This document shows positions 8,719 through 19,733 of a stretch of 64,000 nucleotides of DNA, one piece after another. Numbering within the stretch: position 1 is the stretch's first letter; the number at the start of each line of letters is the position of its first letter. The position numbers were made by a program, and so were the translations under genes. Origin of the DNA: Chitinophagaceae bacterium (GTDB lineage: Bacteria; Bacteroidota; Bacteroidia; Chitinophagales; Chitinophagaceae); assembly GCA_016713965.1 (NCBI GenBank), contig JADJOC010000010.1:372001-436000 (forward strand), in the 5' to 3' direction. The notes beneath the pieces are model-generated. The model did not search any database. It saw nothing but the letters and a program-made list of their open reading frames with translations, and was not told where the DNA came from.

Positions 8719-8868
8719 TACTCTGTAGGAGTTAAATATTTATAGAGAAAGATAAAGCACCACAACGGGACTCCGTGGGAGTCCAACATTTTGGGTAATT
8801 TAGTTGAATCCCTCCGGGGTTCTCAAATCATTTAAACCCATTCTATAAATAGTATTCTCCTACGGAGA
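8719..8868. repeat. Intergenic palindromic repeat element, about 150 bp
   Basis: The outer ends are inverted copies: CTGTAGGAGTTAAATATTTA at the left and TAAATAGTATTCTCCTACGG at the right. Inside is a second palindrome GGACTCC-GT-GGGAGTCC at 8768-8784. No coding content. The remainder up to 9028 shows nothing recognisable. Confidence 0.65.
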
Positions 8869-9028
8869 ACTAAGCGTTGGATCATGCTAAACACAATTGA
8901 ACCAGCCGGATGAGATAAATTATATCTTTCGGACAATTGTAGTGAGGGCACCAACCGCTAATTAGGCAATAAAAATTCTATTTTTAAACAGGCTCTTAAA
9001 GCCTGAATATTTATTAATATAAAGTAAT

Positions 9029-9678
9029 ATGATCCCTCAAACTATATATTGTATAAGTGGCTTAGGTGCTGATGAACGGGTATTTACTAAAATAAATATT
9101 GAGGGCTATCAATTAAAAGTAATTCCCTGGCTTACACCATTGCGTAATGAAACATTACCACAATATGCTACAAGGATGCGGAGTAACATTGAAGAAGAAA
9201 ACCCTGTAATGATGGGCTTATCATTTGGTGGAATGGTAAGTATTGAAATAGCCAAACAAATACCTGTTAAAAAATAATTCTAATATCCAGTATAAAAAAT
9301 AAAAATGAATTACCAAACTGGATGAAAGCAGTTGCCGCATTAAAAATGCATAAAATTTTCCCCTTAAAGTCTACTAAATTAACTGAACCTATCCAAAACA
9401 GGGTGCTGGGTATTAGTAGCCGGGAAGAAAAAGAATTAGCCCGTTCCTTACGGAAGAAAGCCAACCCGGTATACATTAACTGGGCTGTACATGAGGCATT
9501 AAACTGGCAGAATGAAGAAATTCCTGCACAAATTTTTCATTTGCATGGCAACGCAGACAAAATGTTTCCCATAAATAAAATAAAGGCTGATATTGTATTG
9601 CCTGGTGGCGGGCATTTTATGATAATGAACAAGGCAGATGAAATAAGTAAATATGTACAGGATTTTTTAAAACACTAA
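9029..9678 (+). CDS. Alpha/beta hydrolase (frameshifted near 9272)
   Basis: Small hydrolase of about 216 residues once the frame is repaired. Visible elements: CISGLGADERVF at the N-terminus, the nucleophile elbow MGLSFGGMVS (Gly-Leu-Ser-Phe-Gly) near residue 61, HLHGNADKMFP near 170, and GGGHFMIMNKADEI containing the catalytic His. The A6 run at about 9269-9274 is one base short; adding one A gives KKIILISSIKNKNELP and joins the two halves. Substrate unknown. Confidence 0.75.
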
Positions 9679-9774
9679 CTTACTTTTTATTCTTTTTCTA
9701 CCATTCTTCCATATTTTGTGTTAAATAGTCTGTAAATTATTTTTTATTAATTCGTGTCAAAGAATTTAATATGG

Positions 9775-9782
9775 TACTTTTG
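9775..9782 (+). promoter_or_regulatory. -7 box of lepB
   Basis: TACTTTTG matches TAnnTTTG, 19 bp before the lepB ATG. No clear -33 TTTG is visible. Confidence 0.5.
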
Positions 9783-9801
9783 AAGCTTTAAAAATTTACT
9801 T

Positions 9802-11299
9802 ATGAGTATTGGCTGGATTATTTTTATTATAGCTACGATAGGATGGCATATAGGCATGTATGGCATGTTTAAAAAAGCCGGAATAGAAGGCTGGAAAGCA
9901 TTTATACCATTTTATAATACCTGGTGCATGGTACAAAAAATGGGTTTAAAAAAATATTGGTTTTTTTTCCAGTTAGTGCCTGTTGCCGGGCAATTTATCA
10001 GCATCTGGATTACCATTAAGTTTGTAGAGCATTTTGGAAGGTTTGGATTTTGGCACCATGCTGCAACGGTTTTCCTCCCGTTTATTTATTTTCCCTACCT
10101 GGGTTTCTCTAAGCAGGAGAGGTATGCAGGTACCGCTGTAGTAAAAAATTATAAAAAATCCACTGCCAGGGAATGGATAGATGCCGCAGCATTTGCAGTG
10201 GTAGCAGCTACGCTTATTCGCACTTTTGTATTTGAGGCATATACCATCCCAACACCATCCATGGAAAAAACCTTGTTGGTAGATGATTTTTTATTTGTAA
10301 GCAAGTGGGCTTATGGCCCCGCATACCGAATACCCCCATTGCAGTACCCTTTGTGCATCATACTATACCCTGGATAAATACAAAATCATATTCAAAGCTA
10401 TTTATATTCCATACACCCGCTGGTTTGCCAGCCCTGTAAAGCGTAATGATGCTATGGTGTTTAACTTTCCTGCAAATGATACATTGATTAACGATGAAAA
10501 AAACTTTGGATCGCAGGTAACTTATTATGAAGAGATGCGAAGAATTGGCAGGAATGCAGTATGGGAGCAATACGGCGATATTATTATTACAAGACCTGTA
10601 GATAAGCGGGAGAATTTTATTAAACGTTGTGTAGGGTTACCGGGTGATAATATAAAACTTGTAAATGGAAAGCTTTTTATTAATGATAAGCCGGAAGATT
10701 ATTTTCCGCAATCAGAACGTATGCATTTGATGACTGTTCCTGCCGGGACTGCATTAGATAGAGAGAGATTAGAAGAATTTGGAATAAAAATAAGGGAATC
10801 TCAAAACGATCTACAGCAATATGATGAAAATATTTACCTGGTAAATATTACTAATGAAGAAAAAGCGAATTTGAAACTACCTGAAGGGTACAAGATTGAA
10901 GACTTTATTTCCCCGCCGACTGGTGATTTGTTTCCTTATTATGATACATCGCATCATTGGTCTGGTGATAATTTCGGACCGATATGGGTGCCTAAAAAAG
11001 GCAGTACTATTGAGCTTACCCCGGATAATGTTATACGTTACCAAAGGTGCATACAAGTGTATGAAGAAAACAAGTTTGAGAATAAAGGCGGAAAAATTTT
11101 TATTAATGATGTGGCAGCAGATCGATATACATTTAAAATGGATTATTATTGGTTAATGGGTGATAACAGGCATAAATCATTGGATAGCCGTTATTGGGGC
11201 TTTGTGCCTGAGGACCATGTTGTGGGTAAAGCATCACTGATATGGTTTAGTACGGAAAATGGCCCGAGATGGAAACGTATATTTACCTGGATTAAATAA
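9802..11299 (+). CDS. lepB: Signal peptidase I (frameshifted twice)
   Basis: Cleaves signal peptides of exported proteins at the cytoplasmic membrane. An N-terminal membrane domain (about residues 1-110, several hydrophobic segments) precedes the peptidase S26 domain, the usual arrangement in this phylum. The catalytic Ser lies in PTPSMEKTL near residue 153, the Lys region is RENFIKRCVGLPGDN, and the later box is YWLMGDNRHKSLDSRYWG. The frame breaks in a C4 run near 10320 and in a T3 run near 10400, each repairable by one base. Being essential, this gene supports sequencing error as the cause. About 500 residues. Confidence 0.92.
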
Positions 11300-11345
11300 T
11301 TTTTGTAAAGCAAGTTAAAAAATATACGTTCACATTACCAAAATG

Positions 11346-11376
11346 TCCTCTTCGTATTTACGAAGAGGATTTTTTA
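11346..11376 (+). terminator. Rho-independent terminator after lepB
   Basis: Perfect 11-bp stem (11346-11356 with 11359-11369), 2-nt loop, followed by six T. Confidence 0.9.
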
Positions 11377-11489
11377 TCGGTAAAAGGGAAGTTTTAGTTT
11401 CGCTAAAAGTTCAATAGTGATATGTCGTACAAGAGTGCGACGCCAATAATGTTGAAAAAAATTACTACGGGTTGGCCAAAAAGAAATAT

Positions 11490-11975
11490 ATGCAAAAAGT
11501 AAATTTTAATATTGAGTATGAAGTGTATTCTTCAATTGATGATTTGAATAAAAAGGATATGGAACTGCTGGCTACAGCAAGAGAATTTACAAAAGAGGCT
11601 TATGCGCCTTACTCCAATTTTTATGTAAGTGCGGTAGCAAAGTTGGTAGATGGTAATATTGTAAAAGGTACCAACCAGGCAAACGCTTCTTCTACTGTGG
11701 GCACCTGTGCTGAAAGGATTTTACTGGGAAATGCCGCTATTTTATTTCCCGGTGTAGCCATTGATACTATTGCCATTAGTTACGATAATAAAAACGGGGA
11801 CAGCGCAAAAGCAATTTCTCCCTGCGGCATGTGCCGGCAATCTTTAGTGGAGTATGAGCAACGCATGAAACACCCGATACGCCTTATTTTGAGCGGATTG
11901 TCAGGTGAAGTGTATGTAATAAAAAAAGCCAACGAATTGTTACCGCTGGCTTTTAGTAATGCAGATATGCAATAA
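11490..11975 (+). CDS. cdd: Cytidine deaminase
   Basis: Deaminates cytidine and deoxycytidine to the uridine forms for pyrimidine salvage. Zinc-site motifs are clear: TCAERILLGNA (Cys, Glu) near residue 70 and SPCGMCRQSLVE (two Cys) near 111. At 161 residues it is a homotetramer-type CDA with a slightly long N-terminus. The ATG at 11490 is chosen; an in-frame TTG at 11472 is possible. It ends one base before the convergent YceI gene, leaving no room for a separate terminator. Confidence 0.93.
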   Translation: MQKVNFNIEYEVYSSIDDLNKKDMELLATAREFTKEAYAPYSNFYVSAVAKLVDGNIVKGTNQANASSTVGTCAERILLGNAAILFPGVAIDTIAISYDNKNGDSAKAISPCGMCRQSLVEYEQRMKHPIRLILSGLSGEVYVIKKANELLPLAFSNADMQ

Positions 11976-11976
11976 A

Positions 11977-12549
11977 TTATTTTTCTTTTGTAACTGGTAT
12001 TTCCAAATGTAAAGCCACTTCGTCGCTTACATCACCATCAGTTTTGCCAATACCAAAATCACTGCGTTTAATGGTGAAGTCTCCGGAAAAATTTCCACTT
12101 GTATCAAGGCCTGCCATTAATGCTTCCTTAAAAGTAAATGGAATAATTATATCTTTTGTAATACCTTTTATGGATAATGTACCTATTACGTTATAGCCTT
12201 TATCAGTTTTTTCAATTTTTGAAGATGTGAAATTAATAGTTGGATGATTAGCAGCGTCAAACCATTTTGCACCTTGCAAATGACCGTCTCTTTCTGATAC
12301 ACCTGTATTAATGGTCGATACATCTATGCTGCAATTGAATGAAGAATTAGCTAAATCTTTTTCATCAAACTTAATTTCACCTTTTACGCCTTTAAAGTTA
12401 CCAACCATTTCTTTGCCATGTGCCTGCATGGTAAATTTTACCTGTGCATTTTCGTTGTCAATTTTCCAGTTAATAATTTCCTGGATGGTAAATGCAGCGC
12501 CTGCTAAAATAAAGATTGCAGCAGCTGAATAAATAAAAAACTTTTTCAT
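11977..12549 (-). CDS. YceI family protein
   Basis: A 190-residue exported protein. The N-terminal hydrophobic segment FFIYSAAAIFILAGAA is a signal peptide or anchor, followed by the YceI lipocalin-like beta barrel: WKIDNENAQVKFTMQAHG, SERDGHLQGAKWFDAANHP near residue 88 and TIKRSDFGIG near 160. YceI proteins bind isoprenoid or other amphiphilic lipids in the periplasm; the ligand here is unknown. It lies upstream of the ogt stop on the same strand with a 58-bp gap. Frame intact. Confidence 0.92.
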   Translation of the reverse strand: MKKFFIYSAAAIFILAGAAFTIQEIINWKIDNENAQVKFTMQAHGKEMVGNFKGVKGEIKFDEKDLANSSFNCSIDVSTINTGVSERDGHLQGAKWFDAANHPTINFTSSKIEKTDKGYNVIGTLSIKGITKDIIIPFTFKEALMAGLDTSGNFSGDFTIKRSDFGIGKTDGDVSDEVALHLEIPVTKEK

Positions 12550-12607
12550 AATAAAAACAATTTAGTGCAATTAACGCAACTGGCAGCAATAAAACAAAAA
12601 GCTACTG

Positions 12608-13103
12608 TTAAAATAATGTTTGCACGCCATGTGCAAACATAGCTTCGTAAGTGCAGCAGCCATTTTTTTCGCCATAGTTCTCCGGCATATCCTATTAAGT
12701 CGCCATTGCTGCCGATTACCCTGTGGCAGGGAATAATAATTGCTACCGGGTTGCTGCCATTGGCAGTGCCTACTGCTCTTATTGCTTTTACATTTCTTAA
12801 TTGTTTGGATAATTGAAGATAGCTGGTAGTTTTTCCAAAAGGGATGGTTTGCAAAGCATTCCACACGGACTGACGAAAAGCAGTACCCTCTAATTGTATG
12901 GGTAAATCAAATGTTCTTAAGTTCCCTTTAAAATATTCATCCAATTGATGGATACATGTTGTTTCTACCGGCGATATTTTTTTTTCTGTAAGGGGGCTAA
13001 TACTGGCTTCGTCAATAAAGCTAAGTTTTATCAATGCGTTTGAAGAAGTAATTATTTCTATAAATCCGATATGCGAGGAGAAGTATGTGTTATAAGAAGT
13101 CAT
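12608..13103 (-). CDS. ogt: Methylated-DNA-protein cysteine methyltransferase (frameshifted near the end)
   Basis: Repairs O6-alkylguanine by irreversible transfer of the alkyl group to its own Cys. The acceptor site is IIIPCHRVIGSNGDL, preceded by the recognition helix region VWNALQTIPFGKTTSY and followed by GYAGELWRKKWLL. After LLH the frame as read runs on to 12546, but a one-base shift near 12640 gives EAMFAHGVQTLF and a stop at 12608, the length usual for Ogt (about 165 residues). The shorter version is preferred. Confidence 0.88.
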
Positions 13104-13176
13104 TAATTTATGCTAAAGTTAATCGCTTTGCCGAGTAATTTCAAAAGATATTTTTTTATAGGTTAAGTACTAATAA

Positions 13177-13208
13177 CAAAATCCCGGTTATTTAAATCCG
13201 GATTTTGT
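13177..13208 (-). terminator. Terminator-like hairpin after the M43 protease gene
   Basis: Stem CAAAATC-CGG with CCGGATTTTG around an A/T loop, located 25 bp after the stop of the minus-strand protease gene. Confidence 0.6.
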
Positions 13209-13232
13209 GTAAAATTATAATAATTTAGCGCC

Positions 13233-14717
13233 CTAATTACTAATCCCGGCCTTAATTATTTTACCACTTATAAAATTAGTACTGCCTATTTGCATACGGT
13301 ATAAATAGTATCCATTTTTAATCTTTTCAGTATTCCATTTTAACTGGTGCTTTCCTGGCTTTGTTAATACATTATCTAAAAGTACAGCTATCTTCCTTCC
13401 CTGCAAATCATATACTGCTAAAAAAATATGGTCTTGTTCTTTATTTTGATAAGTAAACATAACCTGGCTGCTAAAAGGGTTTGGATATGCCGTTATTGAA
13501 TTTTTATCTTTTTTAGCAATGTTGTTTACAGTCATTTTATCTTCCGGAACTGTTTCTTCGATTAAATTATTTATGTAGCAATTCACCGGATTTGGAACAT
13601 CAGGAAATTTTGTACAAGCAGATAAAGCGATTTTTAAGTGGCATCCTTTTTTAGCAAGCATTCCATTGGTTAACCTTATTTTTTCTCCTGCGGTATAATT
13701 AATAATTGATCCGGAAGCCACAGCGTTATAAGCTTTTATCGAATCTTTGGCATCAAAATGATTAATACCGCTAACAGGTTGGTTTAAAATAAGATAACCG
13801 GGTGATTTATCTGAGCAACAGAATAACATTTTTTGTTCTAAAGAATATCGCATCTGCCAGATTTGTTCTTCAGTAAAAGAAGTTCTGCAATTTTGAGGGC
13901 TATAAGACATTATATTATTAGTGAGGGGGTCATAGCTATCGCCATGTGCATCTTTGGCCGTACCGATATAGATACAGGTTTTGTTATTTACTTGTTCACT
14001 CTTACAAGAATAATTTAAATTTGGATCTGCCGGGGTATCGCAAAAGCCGTCTCCGCCTGTATCGCAATTGCTGCCATCTACAAATTCATCGCTCATTGAG
14101 CAAGTGCCTTCTCCGCTTCCATGCGTATGCGCAAGGCTTAAATAATGCCCGATTTCATGAGTCAGCGTTGTAGATTTCACTACATCTTTCATCACTACAA
14201 TTCCGCCTGCGCTTCCAAATCCTGCATATGTTGCCACAGTGCCTGTAAAATATATATTTAATACATTTTTTACATTGTACATCTGTTTTAAAGTTTTAAA
14301 GTCTTCTTCTGAACAATCATAAAAATTATTGTCATAAATATAATTTACCGGGCCGCACATCACCAATTGAATGCCAGCATTGTTGGCAGTAAAATATTTA
14401 TTCACGGTATCAATAGCTGCAACCAGCTTAGATTGGGTGAGGCCGCAGTATTTGGTATTATCGCCTTCTCCTGTTTTTTTTATTAGAATATGTATTTGTG
14501 CTGGCATTGTCAAAAGCTGCATCTGAGGCTTATACATGCCACCATTACCTTTCCATTTTTTTATATTCTCGTGGCGTTGTATGGCAGTAGCACGTATAAT
14601 ATTCATTTCCTGCTGAGATATGCCAGAGGGGCATATTGTTTCTTCCTGGGCTATACACTTGTTTGCGTTTACCAGCAAAATAATACAGCCAGTCATATAT
14701 ATTAGTAACTGTTTCAT
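13233..14717 (-). CDS. Secreted M43-type zinc metalloprotease with T9SS sorting domain
   Basis: A 494-residue secreted protein. A signal peptide ends near CIAQ, followed by a metzincin catalytic domain with the zinc motif HEIGHYLSLAHTH near residue 187 and the Met-turn NNIMSYSPQNC near 272, as in pappalysin-like M43 peptidases. The usual Gly of HExxHxxGxxH is Ser here. Residues from about 412 (ITAYPNPFSSQVMFTY) to the end form a type A T9SS sorting domain that targets the protein for export and surface attachment or release. Many Cys suggest disulfides. Substrate unknown. Frame intact. Confidence 0.92.
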   Translation of the reverse strand: MKQLLIYMTGCIILLVNANKCIAQEETICPSGISQQEMNIIRATAIQRHENIKKWKGNGGMYKPQMQLLTMPAQIHILIKKTGEGDNTKYCGLTQSKLVAAIDTVNKYFTANNAGIQLVMCGPVNYIYDNNFYDCSEEDFKTLKQMYNVKNVLNIYFTGTVATYAGFGSAGGIVVMKDVVKSTTLTHEIGHYLSLAHTHGSGEGTCSMSDEFVDGSNCDTGGDGFCDTPADPNLNYSCKSEQVNNKTCIYIGTAKDAHGDSYDPLTNNIMSYSPQNCRTSFTEEQIWQMRYSLEQKMLFCCSDKSPGYLILNQPVSGINHFDAKDSIKAYNAVASGSIINYTAGEKIRLTNGMLAKKGCHLKIALSACTKFPDVPNPVNCYINNLIEETVPEDKMTVNNIAKKDKNSITAYPNPFSSQVMFTYQNKEQDHIFLAVYDLQGRKIAVLLDNVLTKPGKHQLKWNTEKIKNGYYLYRMQIGSTNFISGKIIKAGISN

Positions 14718-14740
14718 GTAATTTAATTTGAGGTAAACAA

Positions 14741-15736
14741 TTATTTATTTTCTATATTGGCTATTTTTTTACCCAGCGTTTCATTTTCTTTTTTAAGCAG
14801 CTCTATAGATTTGTTTTGTTCAATTAAATACAAGGTGAGTTCTTCGATTTTTTGTAATAAAACGGCATCCATTTTGCCTAAATTATTACCGTTTTCTTTT
14901 ACTTCTTTTTCTGATGGAACTTCAGGTAAGTGTTTGTTTTCTTTGATAAACTGTTCTACTTCATGCAAAGGCTTTAGCTTGTAATCATTTTGGAAAACAT
15001 AATCAGCCCAGCCGTTAATGGTTACTTCTACTTCCTGTGCTGTAATGGTACCTTTTACTGCCAATGCGGATTGTGGGGTAGTAGTGCCAATGCCTACCTT
15101 GCCATTTCCAAATACAGTCATTACCTCCTTGCTATCACCGGCAAGAAAAGAAAACCTTGCACCGGTATGTCCTACCTGCAAACGCATCTGGCCGGCTTGG
15201 ATTCCGAAGCCATACCATGAATTGGCATCATCATGTAAAGCTAATTTTTTGAGTTTTATCGTTGTACCCAATGATAATAGCGTTTGTGGTGCAGCGGTAC
15301 CAATACCAACATTAACTTTATCATTGCCAAGCGTTAAACAATTGCTGCAATTAACTTTTGTGCCGGCACCAATAGCGGTAGCGTTACTTAAATTAGTAGC
15401 ATTCATTCCTGCATTATCGCCAATAAATGTATTGCTGTTGCCGGTAGTATTACTGTACCCTGCCTGTATTCCAATAAAAACATTGTAATTGCCAGTGGTG
15501 TTGGCAACACCTGCCAATGACCCAAAAAATGAATTACCGGTGGCGGAATTAGTGGTTTTAATGCCAGCACCCATTCCAAAAAATGAATTGAAATTTCCGG
15601 TGGTACCAGATGTGGCTAATTTGTCATTTTTTGTGAAAGAAGGATAGCTAACCAAACCGGTTTGTGCTGTTGAAAAAATTGTAAGTGTGAGTAAAGGCAT
15701 AATGGTACAAAATACTAGTGAGTACTTGCGTAGCAT
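14741..15736 (-). CDS. Secreted tail-fibre-like repeat protein
   Basis: 331 residues with a signal peptide (ending FSTAQ). Residues about 45-125 contain imperfect repeats of the form TGNxNxFIGxxAG-xNTTG, typical of beta-helical fibre stalks. The patterns VGIGTAAPQTLLSLG and VGIGTTTPQSALAVKG mark further stalk segments, and WADYVFQNDYKLKPLHEVE near 255 begins the C-terminal region related to endosialidase-chaperone domains. The last 45 residues are a coiled coil (KIEELTLYLIEQNKSIELL). A phage-derived surface fibre adapted by Bacteroidota is inferred. It follows the protease gene's start by 23 bp on the same strand. Confidence 0.8.
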   Translation of the reverse strand: MLRKYSLVFCTIMPLLTLTIFSTAQTGLVSYPSFTKNDKLATSGTTGNFNSFFGMGAGIKTTNSATGNSFFGSLAGVANTTGNYNVFIGIQAGYSNTTGNSNTFIGDNAGMNATNLSNATAIGAGTKVNCSNCLTLGNDKVNVGIGTAAPQTLLSLGTTIKLKKLALHDDANSWYGFGIQAGQMRLQVGHTGARFSFLAGDSKEVMTVFGNGKVGIGTTTPQSALAVKGTITAQEVEVTINGWADYVFQNDYKLKPLHEVEQFIKENKHLPEVPSEKEVKENGNNLGKMDAVLLQKIEELTLYLIEQNKSIELLKKENETLGKKIANIENK

Positions 15737-15897
15737 AGTTTTTAATAGTTTGTATTAGATTATAATTATCGTTTCTTGAAATTACTATGCAAATGTAGTA
15801 GGTTTTTTAAGGCTGCTAAATTAACTTATTGTTAACAAGCTGATATAATTAACGTAAGCGCAGTTTTACTTTACAGAGGAATTTTTAAAAGATGTTA

Positions 15898-16771
15898 TTA
15901 TTTATTTTCCAGCAAGTTAGCCAGCAATAATAATTCTTCTTTTTTGTATTGATTATTATCGTTATCAAAGCATTTACTAAGTTCTTCTAATAAAAATTGT
16001 ATTATTTTTTTATTGCTTTGCTGCCTGAAGTAAGAAATTATGGGAGGTACGGATATGCGTTTAAAATAATTTTCCACATCTTTATGGGTATATATTTGGC
16101 CATTTAACGGATCGATATAAAAACTTATTTTTTCTGATGAGTGCCCAACAGGATTTAGTAAATTGTAATGAGGATCAAAATAAGCCATAATAAACTGTTT
16201 AGGGATATTGATCGCTTTTACCGGAATATCCAGTAGTTCGCATAAAACTAAATAAAGTATGCCGTTACTGATAGGATTGCCTTTTTTACTTTCTAATACT
16301 TTGTTAAGCAAAAACTCTTCAGGTTGCGCATAAGCGATTTCAGTACCTGAAAGTTTGAAATAATTATATAAAATGCTGGTAATAACATTTATTTGTTCAA
16401 GCGGGGTAAGATAACTGTTTAATTCAAGCCAGGTATTTCTTCTTATTTTTTTCAATTTCCTGCAAAATGATCCCGTGCTGCATATCAGGATAATGGTATT
16501 TGGCCACCAGTAAAGCACCTTCTAATAATCCTGCACTGCCGTTTTTCCAATTTTCAAATTCGTCTGTCAAATCTCTGAAATGTACACGGTGTATTATCAA
16601 TTCAATTCTTTCCTGTATTTCCTCATTACTGGTATTTTCCCAAAGAGATTCAAGATTAGGTATGATTGCTTTACCTAATGAAATTATTCTTTCGCTTACG
16701 GTTATATACACTTCTTCATCGGGATCATCTATAAGATGCAGTAATGCTGATATTTCTTTATTTTCTACCAA
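15898..16771 (-). CDS. SirB1/transglutaminase-like family protein (frameshifted)
   Basis: About 290 residues after joining two frames. The N-terminal part (residues 1-60) has a HEAT-like helical pattern (ALLHLIDDPDEEVYITV). The C-terminal part, with SYLTPLEQINVI, ESKKGNPISNGILYLVLCE and AYFDPHYNLLNPVG, matches the SirB1-N/transglutaminase-like family. The join is in an A7 run near 16450; one A less restores EKIRRNTWLELNSYL. Function unknown. It lies downstream of the YcxB-like gene on the same strand, with a 70-bp gap. Confidence 0.75.
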
Positions 16772-16841
16772 AAAAATTGATTTTAATATTTAAATTTCGT
16801 GAATTGTAATGATAATTGTATTCAGTTTTTTATAGTTTGTA

Positions 16842-17398
16842 TTAAGTTTTTAACAGATGGCCTATTTCAGCATCGAATGATAAATGTTGTAAAAATAATT
16901 TATTTAAAACTTCTTTCTCTGCTCCAGTTTTGGCTATTCGTTTAGGAATAATAAGTGCTTGTATTGAACTTGTGAATAAAAAATAATACGCTTCGTTTTC
17001 ATATTTTTAATAAATGATTTCCAACGAAAAACACTGTCAGATAAATTATCTTTTAAAGACACACCTGTTTCGGAAAAAATAATTTCCTTTTGAATAAAAT
17101 AACTGCTGTTACTTGGATTTACTGCAAACTGTTTTGCAGCATTTATATATCTGTGGCGGATACGAAAAGATGAAAATATGATTAATCCAAAGTATAAGAA
17201 GTAAAAAGCATACCGGAAATCTCCATACATTTTGAATATATCCGAAGTTATAAGCAAGATAAAAATTACGATACTTACAAACGCTTGCCGTGCTAAAAAA
17301 ATAATTTTCTTTTTTCTATTTTCTTCTGCATCCCAATTTACATAAATAGAATAGTTGACAAAATCCTGCTGTGTAAGTGCATAATTAAATGTTAACAT
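16842..17398 (-). CDS. YcxB-like membrane protein (frameshifted)
   Basis: About 185 residues when repaired. Two hydrophobic segments (about residues 37-53 and 62-76) are followed by a soluble domain with FSETGVSLKDNLSDSVFRWKS, the YcxB-like pattern. The frame breaks in the A run near 17008; adding one A gives KKYENEAYYFLFTSSIQALI, the usual YcxB ending, and a stop at 16842. Function unknown; an inner membrane location is inferred. The start codon lies a few bases after the topA stop, so co-transcription with topA is likely. Confidence 0.75.
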
Positions 17399-17404
17399 GA
17401 TTAC

Positions 17405-19733
17405 TTATGATTTCTTTTTTCGTGCAATTTTTTTAGGCGGATTAGCTTTTAGCTCTTCAATGATTGCTTTTACTTCTTCAATGGTTAAGTCTGCAGCTTT
17501 TTCCTGTTGCTCTTTATTTAATTTATAATTGCGCAGGCCTTGTTTGATATAAGGACCATATGGCCCTTTAAGAATTTGTATTTTTTCTTTTTCAAATACT
17601 TTTATTGTCCTTTCGTCTTTTGCTTTGCGCTTTTCCTCAATCATAGGTGCTATTTCTTCAAGCTCTACAGTATATGGATCCATTTCTTTATTTAAGGAAT
17701 AAAACTTTTTATCATGTGCGGCATACGGGCCAAAGCGGCCAATATTTACTGCCACATCTTCACCTTCAAACTTACCTAAATTGCGGGGAAGCTTAAATAA
17801 TTCCATTGCTTCTTCTAAAGAAATAGTTTCTATACTTTGGTTAACTTTTAATTTAGCAAAACGCGGCTTTTCTTCATCATCCTGTGCCCCGATTTGTACC
17901 ATTGGGCCATAGCGGCCCATCCTGGCTAAAACCGGTTTGCCTGAAACATCAGCTCCCAAAACTCGTTCCCCAACAGAGCGCTCAGCTGTTTCTAAAGTAT
18001 GTACCACACCTTCATGAAAGGGAGAATAAAAATCGCCTACCATTTTATTCCACTTTGTCTTTCCTGCAGCTATTTCATCAAACTCCTGCTCAATATCTGC
18101 TGTAAAGGAATAGTCCATCACTTTGTTAAAATGCAGGTTCAAAAAATCCGTCACTACTAATCCTAAATCTGTTGGAAATAATTTTGATTTTTCTGCGCCG
18201 GTATTTTCCTTCTCTACAGTTTTTGCTATGGTATCATTTTTTAATTTCAATACCCTGAACTCTCTTTTTACACCTTCTTTATCTCTTTTCTCTACATAAT
18301 TCCTTTTTATAATCGTGCTGATAGTCGGAGCATAGGTGCTCGGTCTTCCAATACCCAGCTCTTCTAATTTTTTTACCAGTGATGCCTCTGTATACCTGGC
18401 AGCATGCTTGGTATACCTTTCGGTTGCACTCATTTGTATAAATTGGAGTTCCTGGCCGACAGTAAGGGAGGGTAGCCTGCTCTCTGATTCTTCTTCATTT
18501 TCTTCATCATCGTGACCTTCCATATACACTTTTAAAAAACCATCAAATTTTAAAACTTCTCCGCTGGCTGTGAGTTCTTCATTATTAGTGCTGATATTTA
18601 TTTTGGCTGTGGTTTTTTCCAGTTCGGCATCGCTCATTTGAGAAGCTATGGTACGTTTCCAGATCAATTCATACAACCTGTTTAAATCAGCATCATCTAC
18701 CGAATGGTTTTCCATATAAGTAGGGCGGATGGCTTCATGAGCTTCCTGGGCACTGTCATTTTTATTCTTGTATTTGCGCAATTGTAAATACTTAGCCCCA
18801 TAGCTTTTATTGATCTCAGCTTTTATACCTTCAATAGCAGTTTCGCCCAGGTTTACGCTATCAGTACGCATGTAAGTTATTTTACCACTTTCATATAATT
18901 TCTGTGCCAGCAGCATGGTTTTACTTACGCCATAACCTAATTTACGGCTGGCTTCCTGCTGTAAGGTAGAGGTAGTAAAAGGTGCGGCAGGAGTACGTTT
19001 CCCGGGTTTTACCTGTACATCCTTTACAGTATATTTTGCACCAATGCAACTTTGTAAAAATTTTTCAGCGTCTTCGCTGGTATTTTTTTTTTCCTTCTGC
19101 TTTAAAATTTACAGCTTTGTTATTAATATCTGTAGCAGCTAATGCAGCCTCTAATTTAAAGCTCGCTACAGGTTTAAACTGATTGATTTCACGTTCTTTC
19201 TCCACTATCAACTTTACAGCTACACTTTGCACTCTTCCGGCGCTCAAGCCACCTTGCATTCCGATTTTTTTTCCACAATACCGGGCTAAGCTCAAACCCT
19301 ACCAGCCGGTCTACCTGGCGGGCTTGTTGTGCATTTACCAGGTCCATATTAATAATACGGGGATTTTTTACCGCTTTTTCTATGGCAGGTTTGGTTATTT
19401 CATGAAAAACAATTCTTTTGGTGGTTTTAGGATCTAATCCTAATACTTCTGCCAAATGCCAGCTGATGCTCTCTCCCTCACGGTCCTCATCCGAAGCCAG
19501 CCATACTTCATCACTTTTTTTGGCTACGCTTTTTAATTCTTTTACTACTTTGGCTTTATCTTCGGGTACAATATATTTAGGCATAAAATTATTTTTGATA
19601 TCTATGCCCATATCATTCTTTTCTAAATCTCTTATGTGGCCAAAACAGCTTTTTACTTCAAAATCACTGCCTAGTATTTTTTCAATGGTTTTGCTTTTGC
19701 CGGAGACTCTACTATCAATAAATTTTTAGCCAT
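17405..19733 (-). CDS. topA: DNA topoisomerase I (three frameshifts)
   Basis: Relaxes negatively supercoiled DNA. In order: Toprim start MAKNLLIVESPAKAK, FGHIRDLEKNDMG, WLASDEDREGESISWH (metal-binding Asp/Glu), NAQQARQVDRLVGFELSP, GLSAGRVQSVAVKLI, then the catalytic-Tyr region GKITYMRTDS, and C-terminal Topo-C repeats (RFGPYAAHDKKFY, KGPYGPYIKQG) with a basic tail. About 776 residues, normal length. Breaks: an A4 run near 19700 (one A short), an A8 run near 19270 (one A extra) and an A10 run near 19090 (about two A extra). Because the gene is essential, these are almost surely consensus errors. Confidence 0.95.
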